Origin: Luteimonas sp. RC10
GTDB lineage: Bacteria; Pseudomonadota; Gammaproteobacteria; Xanthomonadales; Xanthomonadaceae
DNA: 64,000 bases
Direction of reading: 5' to 3'
Assembly: GCF_014192745.1 (NCBI RefSeq)
Contig: NZ_JACHYJ010000007.1
Coordinates: 1-64,000, forward strand
Shown: positions 8,716 to 20,031 of the stretch, in pieces
Layout: every line of letters starts with the position of its first letter
Position numbering within the stretch: the first letter of the stretch is position 1
Position numbers and translations under genes: made by a program
Notes under the pieces: model-generated
Seen by the model: only the letters and a program-made list of their open reading frames with translations
The model's database searches: none
Told to the model about the DNA's origin: nothing

Positions 8716-10547
8716 CTACTTGCGCTTGGGCAGGTAGAGGTCGGTGATCGTGCCGTCGTAGACCTCGGCGGCCATCGCCACCGATTCGCTGAGCGTGGGA
8801 TGGGGATGGATCGTGTGGCCGATGTCGGCGACCTCGGCCCCCATCTCGATCGCCAGCGCAGCTTCGGCGATCAGATCGCCGGCATGCACGCCGACGATGC
8901 CGGCACCGACGATCCGGTGGGTGGCCTCGTCGAACACCAGCTTGGTGAAGCCCTCGGTCCGGCCCAGGCCGATCGCGCGGCCGCTGGCCGCCCACGGGAA
9001 CTTGCCCACGCCCACCTTCAGGCCCTTGGCCTTGGCTTCGGTCTCGGTGATGCCGACCCAGGCGATCTCCGGATCGGTGTAGGCCACCGACGGGATCACC
9101 CGCGCGACCCATTCCTTCTTCTCGCCCGCCGCGACCTCGGCCGCGAGCTTGCCTTCGTGCGTGGCCTTGTGGGCCAGCATCGGCTGGCCGACCAGATCGC
9201 CGATCGCGAAGATATGCGGCACGTTGGTGCGCATCTGCGCATCGACCTGGATGAAACCGCGCTCACCCACGCGCACGCCGGCCTTGTCGGCACCGATCTT
9301 GGCGCCGTTGGGCGAACGGCCGACGGCGACCAGCACGCGGTCGTACAGCGTCGTGTCGGGAATGCTCTCGCCGTCGAACGCAACGACGATGCCGGCTTTC
9401 TCCGGCTTGGCCTCGACGACCTTGGTCTTCAGGTGCACCGACACGCCCTGCTTCTTGAGCCGGTCAGCCAACGGCTTGACCAGATCCTTGTCGGCACCGG
9501 GCATCAACTGGTCGGCGAGCTCGACCACGGTGACCTGCGCGCCCAGCGCGCGATACACCGTGGCCATCTCCAGGCCGATGATGCCGCCGCCCACGACGAG
9601 CAACTGCTTGGGCACCTCGGCCAGTTCCAGCGCGTCGGTCGAATCCATCACGCGCGGGTCGTCCCACGGGAAGCCCGGGAGCTTGAGCGCCTGCGAGCCG
9701 GCGGCGATGATGCACTGCTCGAAGCGCACCAGCGTGGTCTTGCCGTCCTGGGCGACCACTTCGATCTCGTTCGGCGACACGAAGGTGCCGGTACCGGCCA
9801 CCACGCGTACCTTGCGCTGCTTGGCCATCCCGGCCAGGCCCTTGGTCAGCTGGCCGACCACCTTCTCCTTGTAGCCGCGCAGCTTGTCGAGCGAGATCGT
9901 CGGCGCACCGAACTCCACGCCGTAATCGCTGGCGTGCTGCGCCTGGTCGATGACGTCGGCCGCGTGCAGCAGGGCCTTCGACGGGATGCAGCCGACGTTG
10001 AGGCAGACGCCGCCGAGCGTGTCGTAGCGCTCGATCAACACGGTGTCGAGCTCGAGATCGGCGGCGCGGAACGCGGCGGTGTAGCCGCCGGGGCCGGAGC
10101 CGAGCACGACGATGCGACATTCCACGTCGGCTTTGCGGCCCGACGACGGCGCCGCCTTCACCGCTTCGGGCTCGGCCGGCGCGCGATGCGAGCGCGCAAC
10201 CGGCGGTTGGCTGGCCGGCGCCTCGCGCTTGCTCCCTCCCGCATTCGCCGGGGCGGGCGCCTTGTCGGCAGATCCCGCGGCCGGCTTGGCATCGCCTTCG
10301 GCCTCGCCCTCGGCTTCGATCACCGCGACCACGCTGCCTTCCGACAGGGTGTCGCCGACCTTGACCTTCAGCGCCTTGATCACGCCCGCGTGCGAGGACG
10401 GCACTTCCATCGTCGCCTTGTCCGACTCCAGCGTGACCAGGCCCTGGTCCTTGGCGACCGTATCGCCGACGGCGACCAGCACCTCGATCACCGGCACGTC
10501 GTCGTAGCCGCCGATGTCGGGGACTGTCACTTCCAGGGTCTTGGCCA

Positions 10548-10548
<1 letters not shown>
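8716..10548 (-). CDS. lpdA: Dihydrolipoyl dehydrogenase (E3) with N-terminal lipoyl domain
   Basis: This is the E3 of the pyruvate dehydrogenase complex, 610 aa against about 475 for an ordinary E3. The extra length is an N-terminal lipoyl domain (residues 1-80, lipoylated Lys in ESDKATMEVP) plus an Ala/Pro linker to about residue 140. The FAD site (GSGPGGY), the redox-active disulfide (GGVCLNVGC), the NAD site (VVGGGIIGLE) and the C-terminal catalytic His-Glu (HPHPTLSE) are all present. ATG 10548 shares its A with the TGA of the upstream nitrilase gene, so translation is probably coupled. The operon order is aceF > GNAT-nitrilase > lpdA. Confidence 0.96.
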
Positions 10549-12164
<1,616 letters not shown>

Positions 12165-12180
12165 GCCGGCAACCAGGCGG

Positions 12181-13944
12181 TTACAGCAGCACCCGGCGCA
12201 TATCGCCGAGCAACTGCGCCAGCGTCGCCGTGAAGCGCGCGGCCGCAGCGCCGTCGATGACCCGGTGGTCGTAGGACAGCGACAGCGGCAGGATCAGGCG
12301 CGGCTGGAACTGCTTGCCGTCCCAGACCGGCTTGATCGCCGACTTCGACACGCCCAGGATCGCCACTTCCGGCGCATTGACGATCGGCGTGAAGCTGGTG
12401 CCGCCGATCCCGCCCAGCGAACTGATCGAGAAGCACCCGCCCTGCATGTCCGCCGGGCCGAGCTTGCCGTCGCGTGCCTTCTTGGCCAGCGCGGACATCT
12501 CCTGGGAGATCTCCAGCACGCCCTTCTTGTCGGCGTCACGGATCACCGGCACGACCAGGCCGTTGGGCGTGTCGGCGGCGAAGCCGATGTGGAAGTACTT
12601 CTTGAGCGTCAGCGTCTCACCAGCCGCATCGAGCGAACTGTTGAAGCGCGGATACTGCTTGAGCACCGCGACCGAGGCCTTGATCAGGAACGCGAGCATG
12701 GTCAGCTTGATGCCGGCCTTCTCGTTCTCCTTGTTGAGCTGCACGCGCAGCGCCTCGAGATCGGTGATGTCGGCATCGTCGTGCTGCGTGACGTGCGGGA
12801 TCATCGCCCAGTTGCGCGCGAGATTGGCAGCCGAGATCTTCTGGATGCGGCCCAGTTCCTGGACCTCGATCTCGCCGAACTTGGCGAAGTCGACCTTCGG
12901 CCACGGCAGCAGGTTCAGGCCGCCGCCGGCCGCGGCCGGTGCACCGGCCTTCGAGGCGCCACCGCCCGCCAGCACACCCTTGACGAACTGCTGCACGTCC
13001 TCGCGCGTGATGCGCCCGGCGCGCGCGGTTCCGCGCACCTGGGCCAGATCGACGCCGAGCTCGCGTGCGAACAGGCGCACCGCGGGGCTGGCATAGGGCA
13101 CATTGCCCGGCAGGATCGCTTCGGCATCGAAGCGGACCGGCGGGTTGCCGCTGCCGGCCGGCCGATGGTCCATCGAGGCCTGCGCGATCGGATCGGCCTT
13201 GGCCTGCGGCGCGACCGGCTCGACGGCGCTGTCGTCCTTGGACTTGGCGGGCGCGGCTCCCCCACCCGACGCGCTGCGCGCGTCGACCTCCCCCGCCTGC
13301 GGGGGAGGTGCATCGGCCGCGGCGTCTGTGGCCTCGATGACCGCGACCACGCTGCCTTCCGACAGGGTGTCGCCGACCTTGACCTTCAGTTCTTTGATCA
13401 CGCCGGCCACGGCCGCCGGCACTTCCATCGTCGCCTTGTCCGATTCCAGCGTGACCAGGCCCTGGTCCTTGGCCACCGTATCGCCGACCGCCACCAGCAC
13501 CTCGATCACCGGCACGTCGTCGTAGCCGCCGATGTCGGGCACTTTCGATTCCTGCGTGCCACCACCGCCGGCCTGCGCCTTCGGCGCCTCGGTCTTTGCA
13601 GCAGCGGGCGCGGCCTTCTCGGCCACCGGCGCCTCGCCCCCACCCGACGCGCTGCGCGCGTCGACCTTCCCCGCTTGCGCGGGAGGGGCATCGGCCGCGG
13701 CATCCTGGGCCTCGATGAGCGCGACCACGCTGCCTTCCGACAGGCTGTCGCCGACCTTGACCTTCAGTTCCCGGACCACACCGGCCACGGTCGAGGGCAC
13801 TTCCATCGTGGCCTTGTCCGATTCCAGCGTGACCAGGCCCTGGTCGACCGACACCGTATCGCCGACGGCGACCAGCACCTCGATCACCGGGACATCGTCA
13901 TACCCGCCAATGTCGGGAACGCGCGCTTCTTTCAGGTCGGCCAT
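12181..13944 (-). CDS. aceF: Pyruvate dehydrogenase E2, dihydrolipoyl acetyltransferase
   Basis: The 587-aa E2 has two lipoyl domains (about residues 5-78 and 132-206, each with ESDKATMEVP), Ala/Pro linkers, a peripheral-subunit-binding domain (YASPAVRLFARELGVDL, about 285-320) and the catalytic domain with the His-Asp motif SYDHRVIDG near the C terminus. It transfers acetyl groups from lipoamide to CoA in the cytoplasmic complex. ATG 13944 has GGAGGG 7 nt upstream. Both linkers contain an in-frame hairpin element (see separate entries). E1 (aceE) is not in the window. A promoter-like element lies at 13974-14002. Confidence 0.96.
   Translation of the reverse strand: MADLKEARVPDIGGYDDVPVIEVLVAVGDTVSVDQGLVTLESDKATMEVPSTVAGVVRELKVKVGDSLSEGSVVALIEAQDAAADAPPAQAGKVDARSASGGGEAPVAEKAAPAAAKTEAPKAQAGGGGTQESKVPDIGGYDDVPVIEVLVAVGDTVAKDQGLVTLESDKATMEVPAAVAGVIKELKVKVGDTLSEGSVVAVIEATDAAADAPPPQAGEVDARSASGGGAAPAKSKDDSAVEPVAPQAKADPIAQASMDHRPAGSGNPPVRFDAEAILPGNVPYASPAVRLFARELGVDLAQVRGTARAGRITREDVQQFVKGVLAGGGASKAGAPAAAGGGLNLLPWPKVDFAKFGEIEVQELGRIQKISAANLARNWAMIPHVTQHDDADITDLEALRVQLNKENEKAGIKLTMLAFLIKASVAVLKQYPRFNSSLDAAGETLTLKKYFHIGFAADTPNGLVVPVIRDADKKGVLEISQEMSALAKKARDGKLGPADMQGGCFSISSLGGIGGTSFTPIVNAPEVAILGVSKSAIKPVWDGKQFQPRLILPLSLSYDHRVIDGAAAARFTATLAQLLGDMRRVLL
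13268..13308. repeat. REP-like double hairpin inside aceF linker 2
   Basis: Two adjacent palindromes are present: GACGCG-N5-CGCGTC (13268-13284) and CCTCCCCCGC-CT-GCGGGGGAGG (13287-13308). They are translated in frame as part of the interdomain linker (QAGEVDARSASGGG). The composition and paired-hairpin layout resemble intergenic REP elements rather than ordinary Ala/Pro linker coding. Confidence 0.6.
13646..13688. repeat. REP-like double hairpin inside aceF linker 1
   Basis: This is a second copy of the linker element: GACGCG-N5-CGCGTC (13646-13662) and the imperfect palindrome CCTTCCCCGC-TT-GCGCGGGAGGGG (13665-13688). It is translated as QAGKVDARSASGGG. The copy is slightly degraded compared with linker 2. 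Confidence 0.55.
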
Positions 13945-13973
13945 GCGGCCCTCCGGGCATCTCGTGACCCACT

Positions 13974-14002
13974 ATTGTGGCGCCCCGCAGGTCCGGCGCC
14001 AA
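13974..14002 (-). promoter_or_regulatory. Candidate promoter of the aceF operon
   Basis: Read on the minus strand, TTGGCG (-35) and CACAAT (-10) are separated by exactly 17 bp and end 30 bp before the aceF ATG. The remaining 14003-14334 is the divergent upstream region of ompW. It includes a hairpin CGGGAC-N5-GTCCCG at 14259-14275 in the likely leader of ompW and no gene. Confidence 0.4.
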
Positions 14003-14334
14003 CTGCTGTGATGTCGCATCGCATGCCGGCATCGGTCGCGGAACGTTGCGTCGCATTCGCGGCGTTCGTCTGCGGTACAGCCGCAATCTTGCCCGGTACT
14101 GCCATACCAACCCGCATGGCAACGCGCCTTGCGATGAACGCACCGCGCAGGTTTCCGAAGCTGCTGTGAAGCGTCAGGAATGCTTCAGACAGCGCAAATC
14201 GCCGATTCAGGTTGCCCGCGCCAGCATGGCCGCGCCTTCCCGAAGAGGAGGGTCGCGACGGGACTTTCGGTCCCGACCGCGAGAATCCCGCCGGCGCGTC
14301 TGCGCTGCCGGCACCCAAGTACAGGAGAACCCCC

Positions 14335-14979
14335 ATGAAGCCGAACGCGTCCATCCTCAACAAGCGCAGCCTGATCCTCGCCACCCTGGCCTCGCTCGCG
14401 GTCTCGTCCGCGGCCTTCGCCCAGGACGCCGATACCGCGGCCGGCAAGCGCTTCTCGGTCGTCGGCGGCGTGACGCTGCTGCAACCGACCAACGACAGCG
14501 CGCGGAACAACGGGCTGAAGGTCGACGGCGGCCCGGCGCCGACCGCTTCGGTGTCGTACAACTTCACCGACAACATCAGCGCCGAGCTGTGGGGCGCGCT
14601 CGATTCGTTCGATCACCGCGTCAAGCAGGACGGCGTCAAGATCGGCAATGTCGATCAGCAGCCCATCGCGCTGAGCGGCCAGTACCACTTCGGTGATGTC
14701 GACAACACCTTCCGCCCGTTCGTCGGTCTGGGCTATCACCAGTCCAACATCAGCAACGAGGACCTGGGCGGCGGCGGCGACCACGTCAGCCTGACCACGC
14801 CCAAGGGCGCGATCGGCACGGTCGGCGTCGACATGAACATCAACTCCACCTGGTTCGCCCGTGCCGATGCGCGCTACCTGCGCAGCCGTGCGGACGTCAA
14901 GCAGGCCGGTCAGACGGTGCAGCGCGATCTCAAGCTCGACCCGTGGACCGTGGGTGTCGGTATCGGCGCACGCTTCTGA
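14335..14979 (+). CDS. ompW: OmpW family outer-membrane protein
   Basis: The 214-aa protein has a signal peptide (cleavage SSAAFA-QD) and an 8-stranded OmpW barrel. Typical pieces are SYNFTDNISAELWGA, QYHFGDVDNTFRPFVGLGY and the terminal VGIGARF ending in Phe. OmpW proteins are small channels for hydrophobic compounds, often responsive to stress or osmolarity. The ATG at 14335 is preceded by AGGAGAA; the in-frame extension upstream is not needed. It is followed by its own terminator. Confidence 0.9.
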   Translation: MKPNASILNKRSLILATLASLAVSSAAFAQDADTAAGKRFSVVGGVTLLQPTNDSARNNGLKVDGGPAPTASVSYNFTDNISAELWGALDSFDHRVKQDGVKIGNVDQQPIALSGQYHFGDVDNTFRPFVGLGYHQSNISNEDLGGGGDHVSLTTPKGAIGTVGVDMNINSTWFARADARYLRSRADVKQAGQTVQRDLKLDPWTVGVGIGARF

Positions 14980-15006
14980 TCCTCTCTCTCCCAGAGACGT
15001 GCCCAG

Positions 15007-15038
15007 CGGCCCTGCCTTGTGCGGGGCCGTTTTTTTTT
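15007..15038 (+). terminator. Terminator after ompW
   Basis: CGGCCC (15007-15012) pairs with GGGCCG (15024-15029), followed by nine T residues. Confidence 0.8.
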
Positions 15039-15074
15039 GATCCCCTCGCAGAAACGGAAGCAGGAACTCCACTT

Positions 15075-15205
15075 CGAATGGGCAGCAGCCTGCCGGCCGG
15101 AAGCCGCTCTCCCTCGGTCAGCACATCCTGTCCTGACTCGGGCGCGCGCCATCCATGGCGCGCTGAACGCGGCCACCGACCGTCAGTCCGCTGCTGCGGA
15201 CGTAG
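15075..15205 (+). repeat. Dispersed repeat, copy B (internally deleted)
   Basis: Both ends match copy C at 59085-59400 read in reverse (left: GGCAGCAGCCTGCCGGCCGG; right: CATGGCGCGCTGAACGCGGC and TCAGTCCGCTGCTGCGG). The central part, about 170 bp in copy C, is missing. I see no gene between 15039 and 15518. Confidence 0.6.
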
Positions 15206-15518
15206 CCAACCCGGCTTCGGATCGCCGCAAATACGCTGGAAGAAGTCGCGCGCCCTCTACCTCGTGGTCTAACCCGCTTTTGGGTCCGCTGTCGCATCCG
15301 TGTCCAGCGCCTGCCGGGTGCCGTGACCACCAAGCGGATATCGGGCCGCGACTGGGCACGGTACCCGGGAGGCGCCCACGCTGACCGTCAGGCGAAGTCG
15401 CTCCCCACGGCACTGGCCGGCGCGACGTGGCCTCCGACGCCGTACACCGCGATGAGACGCGCGGGCGGTGCGCGCAGCACCGCGCCGGCTTGCGCTAGAC
15501 GGTCGAACGCCGCAAGCC

Positions 15519-16055
15519 TCAGAGCCAACGCCCCAGACGCCACTGCAGCAACACCGCGTAGGCGGCGTGGTAGCCGAGCACCAGCCCGGCGACGGCGAAC
15601 AGCCCGGCCGGCTCGCCGAGCGGCCCCCACGCCGCCAGGAGCTCGACGTTGCCTTGCCAGCGTTCCCAGGCCTGCCAGATGCCCGCGATCACCCGCGCGA
15701 CCACGACCAGCGTCAATGCCAGCACCAGCCAGCGGTTGGGCGTGTACCAGACCGCCCCGGGCCGGTGCTCGACCCGCGTCAGCGCCCAACCCAAGCCGCC
15801 GGTCGCCAGCCCGGCGAGGACGCCGAGCGCCGCATAGACGAACGCATGCGCGACGAACAATTGGGTCACCCCCATTGCGCCGAGAAACAGCAACGCCGAA
15901 GCCGGCAACAGCCAGGCATTGAGCCGGGTCAACCAGCGCGGCGGGCGCCGACGCGAGGTGCCGACGCGATAGCGGTTCCACAGCGCCAGCGGCCACAGCA
16001 GCAGCATCGCCGCGCACAGCGCCAGGACGAACACGATCAACAGGACGATGGGCAT
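15519..16055 (-). CDS. Integral membrane protein of unknown function
   Basis: The 178-aa product has about five hydrophobic segments (IVLLIVFVLALCAAMLLLW at the N terminus, WLLPASALLFLGAMGV, FVYAALGVLAGLATGG, WLVLALTLVVVARVIAG, LFAVAGLVLGYHAAYAVLL). I do not recognise a family with confidence; it resembles the CcdC/DUF1453-type membrane proteins in size and topology. The start is ATG 16055, with a GTG at 16073 also possible. It ends close to the EamA gene on the same strand. Confidence 0.6.
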   Translation of the reverse strand: MPIVLLIVFVLALCAAMLLLWPLALWNRYRVGTSRRRPPRWLTRLNAWLLPASALLFLGAMGVTQLFVAHAFVYAALGVLAGLATGGLGWALTRVEHRPGAVWYTPNRWLVLALTLVVVARVIAGIWQAWERWQGNVELLAAWGPLGEPAGLFAVAGLVLGYHAAYAVLLQWRLGRWL

Positions 16056-16113
16056 GGCGGCAGTGTGCGGCACGCCGCGTGGCTGCGGCGTCGGCGGCTC
16101 CGGCCCGCCGCCC

Positions 16114-17028
16114 TCAGGGTGGCGGCGTCGCGTCCGGGTGGCGCACCGGCGGGTCGGCGACCACCCGCTCGCGGCGGAACATGTACAAGCCGCTGGCGAC
16201 GATGATCGCCGCGCCCAGCCAGGTCGGCGCGTCCGGCAGCACGCCCCAGAGCGTGAGATCGAGCACGATCACCCACAGCAGCGCGGTGTACTCCAGCGGC
16301 GCGACCTGACTGGCCTCACCCAGGCGGAAGGCATGGGTCATCGCGACCTGGCCCAGCGCGCCCGCGCTGCCGATCAACGCCAGCACGCCCAGGTGCTCGG
16401 TCTGCAGCGGCCGCCAGTCGCGCCAGGCCAGCAGGCCGGCGAAGACCGCCATCAGCACCAGGAACCAGAACACCAGCGACTCGGGGCTGTCGCGCTGGGC
16501 CAGGATGCGCACGGTGATCGAGGCGACCGAGTAGCACAGCGCACCGAGCACCACCGCCAGACCGGCCAGCGTGGCGACGCCCTCGCCAGTCGGACGCAGC
16601 ACCACCAGCACGCCAACGATGCCCACCGCGATCGCCGTCCAGCGGCGCGGGCCCACCCGCTCGCCAAGCAGCGGCACCGCCAGCGCGGTGACCAGCAGCG
16701 GCGAAACGAACACGATCGCGTACGCCGTCGACAGCGGCATGCGCGCCAGTCCGTACACGAAGCCGGCGATCATGCCCACGCCGAGCACGCCGCGCAGCAG
16801 GTGCAGCGGCCAATGGATCCGCCACAACGTGCCGCCGCGGCCGCGCAGCACGATCCACGCCGCGATCAGCGGCAGCGTGGTCAGGCTGCGGAACGTGGCG
16901 ACCTGGAACGCCGAATAGTCCTCGGCGATCCACTTCATGCCCGCGTCCATGCCCGCGAACGCGAGCACCGCCAGCAGCATCCACCACACGGCTGCGCGGG
17001 CATCGGTCGGCGGAGCGGCACGGGACAT
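16114..17028 (-). CDS. EamA (DMT superfamily) transporter
   Basis: The 304-aa protein has ten transmembrane segments in two EamA repeats, with the charged FRSLTTLP and WRDWRPLQT loops typical of 10-TMS drug/metabolite exporters. The substrate cannot be read from the sequence. The chosen start MSRAAPPTDARAAVWW immediately precedes the first helix. A longer in-frame extension has non-coding character. Confidence 0.85.
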   Translation of the reverse strand: MSRAAPPTDARAAVWWMLLAVLAFAGMDAGMKWIAEDYSAFQVATFRSLTTLPLIAAWIVLRGRGGTLWRIHWPLHLLRGVLGVGMIAGFVYGLARMPLSTAYAIVFVSPLLVTALAVPLLGERVGPRRWTAIAVGIVGVLVVLRPTGEGVATLAGLAVVLGALCYSVASITVRILAQRDSPESLVFWFLVLMAVFAGLLAWRDWRPLQTEHLGVLALIGSAGALGQVAMTHAFRLGEASQVAPLEYTALLWVIVLDLTLWGVLPDAPTWLGAAIIVASGLYMFRRERVVADPPVRHPDATPPP

Positions 17029-17101
17029 GGTCGCGAAGGATGAACAGGGGCGTCCATCCTCGCACGGAAGCACGCGCCGGGCATCCGGCGCGCACGGGTC
17101 T

Positions 17102-18151
17102 TCAGCGCCGCAACGTCTCGATATCGATGACGAAGCGGTAGCGCACATCGCCCTTGCGCATGCGCGCGTAGGCGGTCTCGATGTCGGCGATGCCGATGCG
17201 CTCGATGTCCGACACGATGCCGTGCTCGGCGCAGAACTCGAGCATCTCCTGAGTCTCGCGGATACCGCCGATCAGCGAACCGACCAGGCGCCGGCGCTGC
17301 ATGATCAACGCGCCGGCCGCGACCGGCGCCGGCACCTCGGGAATGCCGAGCAGGATCATTGTGCCGTCGACGCGCAGCAGCGACAGGTACGCGTTGTAGT
17401 CGTGCTCGGCCGACACGCTGTCGACGATGAAGTCGAACGACTTGGCCAGCGTCTTGAACGTGCCCTTGTCGCGCGTGGCGGCGAACGCGTGCGCACCGAG
17501 CGCCAGCGCGTCGGCGCGCTTGGATTCCGAACTGCTCAGCACCGTCACCCGCGCGCCCATCGCGACCGCGAACTTGACTGCCATGTGACCCAGACCGCCC
17601 AGACCGACGACCGCGACCTCGTCGCCGGGCGCGACGCCGAAGTGCCGCAGCGGCGAATAAGTGGTGATGCCCGCGCACAGCAGCGGCGCGGCGGCATCGA
17701 GCGGCAGCGCGTCGGGAATGCGCAGCACATAGGCCGCATCGACCGTGATCCGGGTCGAGTAGCCACCGTAGGTCGGCCCGCTGCCATCACGCGCCATCGC
17801 GTTGTAGGTGGCGGTCATGCCCTCATCGCAGAACTGCTCCTCGCCTGCGCGACACTGCGGGCAGGTTCGGCACGAGTCGACGAAGCAACCGACGCCCACC
17901 GCGTCGCCGACCGAGAACGCGGTCACCGCGCTGCCGACCTGGGCGATGCGGCCGACGATCTCGTGGCCGGGCACCATCGGGAACATCGCCCCGCCCCACT
18001 CGTCACGCACCTGGTGCAGGTCGGAGTGGCAGACGCCGCAGTAGAGGATGTCGATCAGCACCTCGGACGGGCCGGGCGGGCGGCGCTGGATCGTGGTGGG
18101 CGCGAGCGGCGCGGTGGCGTCTGCGGCGGCGTAGGCAGGGGTCTCGAACAT
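17102..18151 (-). CDS. Zinc-dependent NAD(P) alcohol dehydrogenase (YahK/cinnamyl-ADH type)
   Basis: The 349-aa medium-chain dehydrogenase shows the catalytic zinc ligands (GVCHSDLH and PGHEIVG), the structural zinc cysteines (CRTCPQCRAGEEQFC) and the Rossmann motif GLGGLGHMAVK. The order and the C-terminal half match the NADP-preferring aldehyde reductase/cinnamyl-alcohol group such as E. coli YahK and Ahr. It probably detoxifies aldehydes in the cytoplasm. ATG 18151 begins MFETPAYAAADA; upstream codons are not protein-like. It is divergent from yajQ. Confidence 0.92.
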   Translation of the reverse strand: MFETPAYAAADATAPLAPTTIQRRPPGPSEVLIDILYCGVCHSDLHQVRDEWGGAMFPMVPGHEIVGRIAQVGSAVTAFSVGDAVGVGCFVDSCRTCPQCRAGEEQFCDEGMTATYNAMARDGSGPTYGGYSTRITVDAAYVLRIPDALPLDAAAPLLCAGITTYSPLRHFGVAPGDEVAVVGLGGLGHMAVKFAVAMGARVTVLSSSESKRADALALGAHAFAATRDKGTFKTLAKSFDFIVDSVSAEHDYNAYLSLLRVDGTMILLGIPEVPAPVAAGALIMQRRRLVGSLIGGIRETQEMLEFCAEHGIVSDIERIGIADIETAYARMRKGDVRYRFVIDIETLRR

Positions 18152-18286
18152 GACGGTGGTCTGCAACAGCGGGGGAGGCCGCCATTGTCGCGCGCGCGCG
18201 GCGAGCAGGACGCGGCGAGCGCGCGATGCAACGTTCCACGCCGGCTGCGTTACCCTGCGGGCCGTTTCCCTACAGCCAGGTGCCCC

Positions 18287-18769
18287 ATGCCGTCTTTCGA
18301 CGTCGTCTCCGAAGTCGACACCCATGAACTGACCAACGCGGTCGACCAGGCCAACCGCGAACTGACGACGCGTTTCGACTTCAAGGGCGTGGAGGCCTCG
18401 TTCGAGCGCGAGGACGCGGTGATCACCCAGTCGGCCCCGAGCGAATTCCAGCTCCAGCAGATGACCGAGATCCTGCGTCAGCGCCTGGCCGCGCGGAAGA
18501 TCGATGTGCGCTGCCTGGAGTTCGGCGACATCGACACCAACCTCGCCGGCGCCCGGCAGAAGGTCACGGTCAAGCAGGGCATCGAACGCGACCTGGCCAA
18601 GAAGATCCAGACCACGCTCAAGACCGCCAAGCTCAAGGTCGACAGCCAGATCAACGGCGACAAGCTGCGCGTGACCGGCAAGAAGCGCGACGACCTGCAG
18701 GCGGCGATTGCATTGCTGCGCAGTACCGAGTTCGAACTGCCGCTGCAGTTCGACAACTTCCGCGACTGA
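18287..18769 (+). CDS. yajQ: YajQ family nucleotide-binding protein
   Basis: The 160-aa protein begins MPSFDVVSEVDTHELTNAVDQ, the standard YajQ start, and has the normal family length. The family has two ferredoxin-like domains. In Xanthomonas campestris a YajQ protein binds cyclic di-GMP and alters transcription of virulence genes; that this one does the same is inference. It stands alone, convergent with the DUF1624 gene 10 bp downstream. Confidence 0.95.
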   Translation: MPSFDVVSEVDTHELTNAVDQANRELTTRFDFKGVEASFEREDAVITQSAPSEFQLQQMTEILRQRLAARKIDVRCLEFGDIDTNLAGARQKVTVKQGIERDLAKKIQTTLKTAKLKVDSQINGDKLRVTGKKRDDLQAAIALLRSTEFELPLQFDNFRD

Positions 18770-18779
18770 GCGCCGCGTT

Positions 18780-19934
18780 CTAGAAGTAGCGCAGCCACGC
18801 CCAGTCCCGGCGCCGCGCCTTGAGCGCGGCGAACCCGCGCACGGCCGGATACAGCGCCAGCGCCAGCGCCGCTGCGACCGGCAGCAACCACGCCGGCGCA
18901 CCGAAGCCGAAGACCGCGCCCTGGTTGTGACCCCACACGGCGACCGCCGCCAGGTACAGCAGCTTCAGCACGTACAGGTGCAGCAGGTAGAAGAACATCG
19001 GCGCCGCGCCGTAGGTCGCCACCGGCGCCAGCCGCCGGGCCAGCGTCGGCCGCTCGAACAGCCGCAGCAGCAACAGGCCCACACCCAGGGTCAGGCACAG
19101 GAACAGCAGCGACGGCGGGTACTTGGTGACATTGACCAGGCTCATCGCCGTGCGCAGCCCGTCCTCGCCGAGGCGCCAGGGCGCATCGCCATAGCCGTTG
19201 ACCAGCCGCAGCACGGCGAACGCCGCCAGCGCCCCCACACCCCAGGCCAGCAGCCGCCGCTGGCGGCGCACGGCATCGAAGCCGGCCGCGAACCAGGGGC
19301 CAGCGGCATAGCCGAGTGCGATCACCCCGATCCACGGCAGCACCGGGTACGAGGTGCGCACCCGCAGGCCCTCGATCGGCTCGAGCCAGGCGCGCTGGTG
19401 CAGCACCGCCCATACCCCGGACCAGGCGCCGTCCACGCGCACGCCGTCGAGCAGGTTGTGCCCGGCCACCAGGGCCAGGCCGAGTGCGGCCAGCACCGGA
19501 CGCGGCAGCCACAGCAACGCCGAGAGCGCGAGCATCGACAGGCCGATCGCCCAGATCACCTGCAGATACAGCGTCTGCGGCGGGAACTCGAACGTCCAGG
19601 CGAAGTTGACCAGCGTCACTTCCAGCAGCACCAGGAACAGGCCACGTTTGAACAGAAACGCCGCGGTCGCCGCACGTGGGTTCCCCTGGCGCTGGCCATA
19701 GAGCCAGGCCGACAGCCCGGTCAGGAACACGAACACCGGCGCGCACAGATGCGCGAGCAGGCGGAAGCCGAACAGCAACGGCGGCACCTGATCGATGTCC
19801 ACCGGATCGGCCATCTGCACGTGCAGGAAGAATGTTTCGCGAACGTGGTCGAGCAACATCAACAGCATGACCAGGCCGCGCAGCAGATCGATCTGGACCA
19901 GGCGCGGACGAGGCGGTGAGACGGAAACGGGCAT
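18780..19934 (-). CDS. DUF1624 / heparan-alpha-glucosaminide N-acetyltransferase-like membrane protein
   Basis: The 384-aa protein begins with the motif QIDLLRGLVMLLMLLDHVRETFF of DUF1624/HGSNAT-type acyltransferases and has about ten transmembrane helices. The His of DHVRE is the likely catalytic residue of the family. These are acyltransferase-related membrane proteins, and the bacterial substrate is unknown. ATG 19934 is preferred over an upstream TTG at 19946. The gene is divergent from DUF1415 across a short AT-rich region. Confidence 0.85.
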   Translation of the reverse strand: MPVSVSPPRPRLVQIDLLRGLVMLLMLLDHVRETFFLHVQMADPVDIDQVPPLLFGFRLLAHLCAPVFVFLTGLSAWLYGQRQGNPRAATAAFLFKRGLFLVLLEVTLVNFAWTFEFPPQTLYLQVIWAIGLSMLALSALLWLPRPVLAALGLALVAGHNLLDGVRVDGAWSGVWAVLHQRAWLEPIEGLRVRTSYPVLPWIGVIALGYAAGPWFAAGFDAVRRQRRLLAWGVGALAAFAVLRLVNGYGDAPWRLGEDGLRTAMSLVNVTKYPPSLLFLCLTLGVGLLLLRLFERPTLARRLAPVATYGAAPMFFYLLHLYVLKLLYLAAVAVWGHNQGAVFGFGAPAWLLPVAAALALALYPAVRGFAALKARRRDWAWLRYF

Positions 19935-19957
19935 GGCAAATCGCAACGGCTGAACAG

Positions 19958-19970
19958 GTTATTTTATAAC
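19958..19970. promoter_or_regulatory. AT-rich inverted repeat between divergent genes
   Basis: GTTAT-TTT-ATAAC is a perfect 5-3-5 inverted repeat in an otherwise GC-rich region, between the starts of the DUF1624 and DUF1415 genes. It could be a shared operator or simply overlapping -10 elements. Confidence 0.35.
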
Positions 19971-20031
19971 ATACCAATTGCAGCATGCCTGCTGGTCTAG
20001 ACTGCGCGCCCGTCCGTGCCGCCGATTGTCC

